A stretch of 34,902 nucleotides of DNA. Origin: JAMXLO01 sp041487355. Its GTDB lineage: Bacteria; Pseudomonadota; Alphaproteobacteria; Acetobacterales; Acetobacteraceae. Both the position numbers and the translations under genes were made by a program. Within the stretch, counting starts at the first letter, position 1, and each line of letters opens with the position of its first letter. The notes under the pieces were generated by a model that saw only the letters and a list, made by a program, of their open reading frames with translations, made no database searches and had not been told where the DNA came from. Location: contig JBGPND010000032.1 in NCBI GenBank assembly GCA_041487355.1, forward strand, positions 1-34,902, in the 5' to 3' direction. Below are positions 31,004 to 34,902 of the stretch, piece by piece.

Positions 31004-31096
31004 GCGCCCCCACCCCAACCCTCTCCCGCTTGCGCGGGAGAGGGAGTTCAACACCCCCTCTCCCGTGCAAGCGGGGGAGGGTTGGGGTGGGGGCGC
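31004..31096. repeat. 93-bp C-rich/G-rich inverted repeat between the two xdhC-type genes
   Basis: GCGCCCCCACCCCAACCCTC at 31004 pairs with the complementary G-rich arm ending at 31096. An inner repeat CCTCTCCC...GGGAGAGG carries the CGCTTGCGCG and GTGCAAGC tips. It is a familiar dispersed-repeat type in high-GC proteobacteria (CCCTCTCCCGC family). It lies within an operon and overlaps the region just before the ATG at 30999, so it could lower translation of the downstream half. Confidence 0.85.
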
Positions 31097-31105
31097 AGGG
31101 ACAGA

Positions 31106-31432
31106 TCACGACAGCTTCTCCACGAACACTTTCACCTTGCCGCCGCAGGCCAGCCCCACTTCCCACGCACGCTCGTTGCTCACGCCGAAATCCAGCAACT
31201 GGGGTGTCCCCGAATCGATCGTCTGCATCGCGGCGTCAGCCACCGCGCCCTCGATGCAGCCGCCGGACACCGATCCGGCCATCTTGCCGGACTTGGTCAC
31301 CGCCATCTGGCTGCCGGCGGGACGCGGCGAGCTGCCCCAGGTCTCGGTCACCGTCGCCACGGCCACCTGTTCGCCGGCGGCGCGCCAGGCGGCTGCGGTG
31401 CTCAGCACGTCTTCGGTTTCTGCGATGCTCAT
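31106..31432 (-). CDS. XdhC/CoxI family protein, N-terminal domain only
   Basis: The 108-residue protein matches the XdhC_CoxI N-terminal domain: VAVATVTETWGSSPRPAGSQ, then MAVTKSGKMAGSVSGGCIEG with the conserved glycine-rich turn and Cys, and VGLACGGKVKVFVE at the end. It acts with the Rossmann half encoded next in cofactor insertion for molybdenum hydroxylases such as CO dehydrogenase. The ATG at 31432 overlaps the CoxE-like stop by 4 bp. Separate N and C genes are known in some alphaproteobacteria, so this is probably not a broken gene. Confidence 0.88.
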   Translation of the reverse strand: MSIAETEDVLSTAAAWRAAGEQVAVATVTETWGSSPRPAGSQMAVTKSGKMAGSVSGGCIEGAVADAAMQTIDSGTPQLLDFGVSNERAWEVGLACGGKVKVFVEKLS

Positions 31433-32646
31433 GATGCCATCCTTTCAGGCTCGCCCGCCGCCGCCAAGAGAGTGCGTCGCGGCGTTGGGCGGGACAGGAG
31501 ATCGACCAGCGCGCGCAGGCTGGCCAGGTTGTGCACGGGGCGGAAGTCGTCCACGTGCGGCAGCATTGCGCGGATGCCCTGTGATTTTGGTTCGAAGCCA
31601 GCCCAGCGCAACAGCGGATTGAGCCAGATCAGCCGCCGGCAGGAGCGATGCAGCCGGTCCATGTTCTCGGCCAGCCCGCGCGCGCCGTCGCGGTCGAGCC
31701 CGTCGGTGATCAGCAGCACGATCGCCCCCTGCGCCAGCACGCGACGTGCCCAGAAGCGGTTGAACGTCTCCAGCGCCTCGCCGATTCGCGTGCCGCCCGA
31801 CCAGTCGGGAACGACATGCGAGACCATCTGGAACGCCACTTCGGGATCGCGATGGCGGAGTTGCCGCGTGACGTTGGAGAGCCGCGTGCCGAACAGGAAC
31901 ACGTGCACGCGGTCGCGGTCGTTGGTCACCGCGTGCAGGAAATGCAGCAGGATCTGCGCATAGCGCGACATCGATCCGGAGATGTCGCAGAGCACGACGA
32001 GCGGCGGCGGCCGCTTCACCTGGCGGTTGCGGGCGATGGTCAGGATCTCGCCGCCCTGACGCAGACTGTTGCGGATGGTGCGCCGCAGGTCGGTCACTGG
32101 TCCCAGCGGATCGGCGCGCAGCCGGCGCGTGCGGCGCAGGTCGAGCGGCAGGACGAGGCGGCGGATTTCGCGCTTCGCCGCGGCGATTTCCTCGGCGCTC
32201 ATCGCCTCGAAGTCCATGCGCTGCAGTCGCTCGCGGTCCGACACGGTCAGCACCGCGTCCTGCACGGGCGGTTGGTCTTCCGGGCGTGGCCTGGTTTCCC
32301 GAGGTTTCGCCATCGCCTCGGCGACCCGGCGGCTGCCCGGTGGCGCGCGTTCCTGCTTCTTCTCCTTCTGCGCCTCGAGCAGGGCCATGGCGACGGCCTG
32401 CTCGGCGGCGGTCGGGTCGCGCCAGAACAGGTTGAACGCCTGGTCGAACACGTCCTGATGCTCGTGGCGGTGGATCATCGCGGTGCGCAAGGCGGTGCGC
32501 GACTCGGTCCGGTTGCCGAGATCGATCAGGGACAGCGCTTGCTGCCCGGCCAGAGTCTCGGCCGGTCCCACCGGCAGCCCGGCACGGCGCAGCAGCCGGG
32601 CGAAGTGCATGACGTTGGCCGCGAGGGTGGGGGTTTGCGTGTCCAT
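31429..32646 (-). CDS. coxE: CoxE-like VWA-domain protein
   Basis: The 405-residue protein has an N-terminal helical domain (HFARLLRRAGLPVGPAETL) and a charged linker rich in Lys, Glu and Arg (about 92-130). Its C-terminal VWA domain has the MIDAS motif DISGSMS (Asp221), the later Thr in WSGGTRIGEAL, and the Asp in LLITDGLDRDG. CoxE works with the AAA+ ATPase CoxD to mature the [CuSMoO2] centre of CO dehydrogenase. CoxD and the coxMSL structural genes are not in the window. The start at 32646 has a poor ribosome-binding site; an upstream TTG is possible. It is the first gene of the maturation operon, 79 bp after the STAND gene. Confidence 0.85.
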   Translation of the reverse strand: MDTQTPTLAANVMHFARLLRRAGLPVGPAETLAGQQALSLIDLGNRTESRTALRTAMIHRHEHQDVFDQAFNLFWRDPTAAEQAVAMALLEAQKEKKQERAPPGSRRVAEAMAKPRETRPRPEDQPPVQDAVLTVSDRERLQRMDFEAMSAEEIAAAKREIRRLVLPLDLRRTRRLRADPLGPVTDLRRTIRNSLRQGGEILTIARNRQVKRPPPLVVLCDISGSMSRYAQILLHFLHAVTNDRDRVHVFLFGTRLSNVTRQLRHRDPEVAFQMVSHVVPDWSGGTRIGEALETFNRFWARRVLAQGAIVLLITDGLDRDGARGLAENMDRLHRSCRRLIWLNPLLRWAGFEPKSQGIRAMLPHVDDFRPVHNLASLRALVDLLSRPTPRRTLLAAAGEPERMAS

Positions 32647-32725
32647 CTTGTGGCGGCAGAAGAACGCGGGCGTGATGCGGACGCAAGGGGTGCCGACCAG
32701 CAATGAACGCGCGGACCCGGGCCGG

Positions 32726-34902
32726 TCAGGCTGTATCCAGTCCGGCTTCGCGCCGCAGCTCGGCGATGGTTCCATCAATCTCCGATTGGGTCTTGCCCAT
32801 CTCCGCGAGCAGCACGGCGTAGTTGTTCTCCCCGGTTTTGCGAGAGGGATGCGTATGCCCGGTTGAGCGCTCGAACGCGAAGGTGATCGCCAAAGCGCGG
32901 CGCATCAGTGGCTCCGCCTCAGCAAGCCGGTTGGTGGCTTGCAGCAACGCGGCGAGGTTGTTGAGGCGGATCGCGACGTTCGGATGATCTCTGCCGAAGC
33001 TTGCCTCGTCGATGGCGAGCGCGCGGCGCATCAGTGGCTCCGCCTCAGCAAGCCGGTTGGTGGCTTGCAGCAACTGCGCGAGGTTGTTGAGGTCGCGCGC
33101 GACGTTCGGATGATCTCTGCCGAAGCTTGCCTCGTCGATGGCGAGCGCACGGCGATACAGCGGCTCCGCCCGCCCGTGGAGCGCTTTCACACCAAACAAT
33201 AGACCAAGCCCGCCCATCAGCCGCGCAGTCGGCGCCGCGATCCCAGCCTCATCTGCGTGCCCGACCACCACTTCCGCATGCGGAGCCAGCGGATCGAGCC
33301 GCGCCCACGAACGCACGTCCCCCGGGTCGCCAGTGAACGCCGCGTTCACCCAGCTCAGTGCCTGCGTCAGCCGCTCCTGCGCCGTCCCCGCGTCGGCCAG
33401 CGCGCGCCGCGTCACGTCCTGCACCAGCCGGTGCACGGCAAAGCGCGGCGCGTCCTTTCCCCGCGTCACCAGCGAATACGCCGCGAGGTCGGCGAGCGCC
33501 TCACGCGCATCCGCTAGCGAGGCGCCCGGCACCGGCACGTCGAGCAGGAACTCCGGCACTGGATCGGGCGTGAGGAACGCCAGGAGTTCCAGCAGGAGCC
33601 GCCCCGGGTCGCTCAGTTGCTGCACTGACGTTTGCCACGTCGCGGCAACCGCGCGCGGATAGTCGAGCAGCTTCGGCTCCGCCCAGCCCAGCACCTTGTC
33701 GCGCGCCTCGCGCCACAGTGCGCGATAGGCGGCGAAACCCAGCGCACGGCGCTCGATCGTCGCCGCGGCCATCTCCAGCGCCAAGGCGAGGTGGCCGAGT
33801 TCGTCGGCGATCGCGCGCGCCTGCGTCGCATCGTCCGCTGCCGCGCGGCGGCTGTCGGCGGTCGCTTCCAGCAGGAACGCGGTGGCGTCCTCCGGCCGAA
33901 GCACGTCGAGGTCGAGCTTCTCCACCCCGCGGCCGAACCGCGTCAGTCGGCTGGTCAGCACCACGTGTCCGCTGCCCATGCTTCCCATCAGGCGCTGCGC
34001 CTCGGCCAGCGCCGGTTCGCTGTCCAGATTGTCCAGAATGAGCAGCCAGCCGGGGTTGGCGCGCAGCCAGGCGAGCACCGCGTTCAGCCGGATCTCCTGC
34101 TCCGCCGCATGGTGTTCGGTCAGCAGCAGCGGCCCGGTCAGTTCGGCGAGGTTACGTCGAAAATTGTCCGGCGTGTCCGCCAGCACGAACAGCAGGGCGG
34201 TGTAGTCCGCGGCGTAGGCGAGGGCGTATTCCACCGCCGCGCGCGTCTTGCCGACGCCGCCCATGCCGTGCACGGCGCGGCCGGCGATCGCGGCGGTGCC
34301 GCCGTCCGGCCGGTGCAGGCTGTCGTGCAGGCGGCGCAGGAAGGCGTCGCGGCCCTTGAACAGGGCGCCGAGGCTGCCATAGGGCAGCACGATCGGCTTG
34401 TCGCCCGGGTTCCAGTCTTCCCGCAGCACGGCAATCCGAAGCTGATCGGGCGTCGCGAAACCCGACCAGTCGATGCCCTTCTCCTTGACCAGGTGATCGA
34501 CGAAACGCTGCTGCGGCGGGGGAAGGTCGGCGGCGCTGGTTCGGCCGTCGGCGAACCGCACTGCGGCCGTCGCGACATGCACCGACAGGCGCCGGTTGAA
34601 GTGGCGCGCGAAGAAGAACTCCCACTGGGTGTAGGACGCCTCGGTGATGCCCGGCGGCAGCATGGGTGCGAAGGGCGTGGCTTCGTCCTCTGTTGGGAAC
34701 GCGCCGGGAGCGGCGCCGATCACGCACACCACCCGGCCGCAGTCGCGCACGTAGTCGTGCAGCTTCCGCAGCAGCGTGTCGGTGGCTTCCTGGCGGAAGT
34801 CGCTCTGCACCCGCACGAAGACGCCGCGCGCGCGGAGGTCAGCGGCGATGGCGTCGCGCGCCGGGCCGAATTCGCTGCTCACCGCCGAGATGAAGACCCG
34901 CA
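32726..34902 (-). CDS. DUF4062 - NB-ARC - TPR STAND NTPase (NLR-like), start cut by the right edge
   Basis: The visible frame runs to the last base. Reading RVFISAVSSEFGPARDAIA at the end places the start codon across the boundary (last two bases TG, third base at 34903), giving about 725 residues. Domains: DUF4062 TIR-like N-terminus (about 1-100), NB-ARC with Walker A GMGGVGKT (about 213-220), Walker B WLLILDNLDS, LTSRLTRFG, and the GLPLA-like GHLALALEMAA. A winged-helix linker FAVHRLVQDVTRRAL and C-terminal TPRs follow. Two TPR units of 42 residues are almost identical (RALAIDEASFGRDHPNVA), and a third is degenerate. STAND proteins of this type sense a ligand by the repeats and signal by the N-terminal domain; many act in phage defence. 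That role is inferred. Confidence 0.82.
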   Translation of the reverse strand, partial: RVFISAVSSEFGPARDAIAADLRARGVFVRVQSDFRQEATDTLLRKLHDYVRDCGRVVCVIGAAPGAFPTEDEATPFAPMLPPGITEASYTQWEFFFARHFNRRLSVHVATAAVRFADGRTSAADLPPPQQRFVDHLVKEKGIDWSGFATPDQLRIAVLREDWNPGDKPIVLPYGSLGALFKGRDAFLRRLHDSLHRPDGGTAAIAGRAVHGMGGVGKTRAAVEYALAYAADYTALLFVLADTPDNFRRNLAELTGPLLLTEHHAAEQEIRLNAVLAWLRANPGWLLILDNLDSEPALAEAQRLMGSMGSGHVVLTSRLTRFGRGVEKLDLDVLRPEDATAFLLEATADSRRAAADDATQARAIADELGHLALALEMAAATIERRALGFAAYRALWREARDKVLGWAEPKLLDYPRAVAATWQTSVQQLSDPGRLLLELLAFLTPDPVPEFLLDVPVPGASLADAREALADLAAYSLVTRGKDAPRFAVHRLVQDVTRRALADAGTAQERLTQALSWVNAAFTGDPGDVRSWARLDPLAPHAEVVVGHADEAGIAAPTARLMGGLGLLFGVKALHGRAEPLYRRALAIDEASFGRDHPNVARDLNNLAQLLQATNRLAEAEPLMRRALAIDEASFGRDHPNVAIRLNNLAALLQATNRLAEAEPLMRRALAITFAFERSTGHTHPSRKTGENNYAVLLAEMGKTQSEIDGTIAELRREAGLDTA
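32895..33170 (-). repeat. 126-bp tandem DNA repeat encoding TPR units
   Basis: The 53-bp block starting at 32895 recurs nearly unchanged at 33021 (126-bp offset, 42 codons). The following segment through GATGATCTCTGCCGAAGC also recurs. Near identity at the DNA level shows a recent duplication or gene-conversion event in the sensor region. Confidence 0.85.

Noticed and set aside
31106..31432. Split XdhC as a frameshift pseudogene
   Set aside because: Each half has its own start, complete domain boundaries and, for the N half, ATGA coupling; separate genes are known for this family.

Overview
The window is high-GC bacterial DNA with dense coding and dispersed palindromic repeats between genes. 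The protein set fits an aerobic alphaproteobacterium: hexameric citrate synthase, PcaF-type thiolase, branched-chain amino-acid-type binding protein, CoxE/XdhC/MocA molybdenum-enzyme maturation genes and a CHAP amidase. My guess is Rhodospirillales/Acetobacteraceae, but that is inference because no rRNA or other marker is present.

Layout. 1-700: an accessory edge with a small membrane protein open at the left end, a perfect 9-bp inverted repeat over its translation start, and an IS1595-type transposase C-terminal remnant. 704-9900: ordinary metabolism. This includes a 3-oxoadipyl-CoA thiolase, a nitronate monooxygenase-like enzyme, a secreted protein, a GFA-family zinc protein, citrate synthase, an HtrA-like PDZ protein that has lost its catalytic triad, and an acyl-CoA ligase divergent from an SDR with an altered active site. 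A NIPSNAP protein closes the block.

9955-17965 is the most interesting block. Four minus-strand genes overlap by 8, 4 and 4 bp: a SAM/class III cyclase/AAA/TPR regulator, a YcaO, a TfuA-like protein and an HExxH metallopeptidase-like protein. After a 108-bp AT-rich gap with a plausible promoter and a very strong Shine-Dalgarno comes a fifth gene. It encodes a 210-residue, cysteine-free protein ending in six tandem RSDLVG-type hexapeptides. YcaO with TfuA is the known pair for backbone thioamidation, and thioamidated products from repeat-bearing precursors are known. I therefore read this as a candidate peptide-modification (RiPP) locus with the repeat protein as candidate substrate. No exporter, dehydrogenase or E1-like partner is visible.

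18142-25851: an orphan ABC binding protein, a two-lobed aspartyl protease, a pair of half-size chromate-transporter (CHR) genes, a CHAP hydrolase and RidA. A three-gene minus-strand set (unknown protein, lipoprotein, MFS exporter) follows. 25921-28502: an amidase, a decayed ccdAB toxin-antitoxin pair whose ccdB is broken by a palindromic element, and an ATP-grasp-like protein.

28646-32646: an overlapping operon for molybdenum hydroxylase / CO-dehydrogenase-type enzyme maturation (coxE-like VWA, XdhC N-domain, XdhC C-domain, MoCF-MobA fusion). A long hairpin separates the two XdhC halves; the enzyme subunits themselves are not in the window. 32726-34902: a DUF4062-NB-ARC-TPR STAND NTPase, likely defence-related, cut at its start codon by the right edge.

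At least five kinds of palindromic intergenic element are present: near 2.1, 9.4, 19.5-19.6, 21.8-22.0, 27.5, 28.5 and 31.0 kb.
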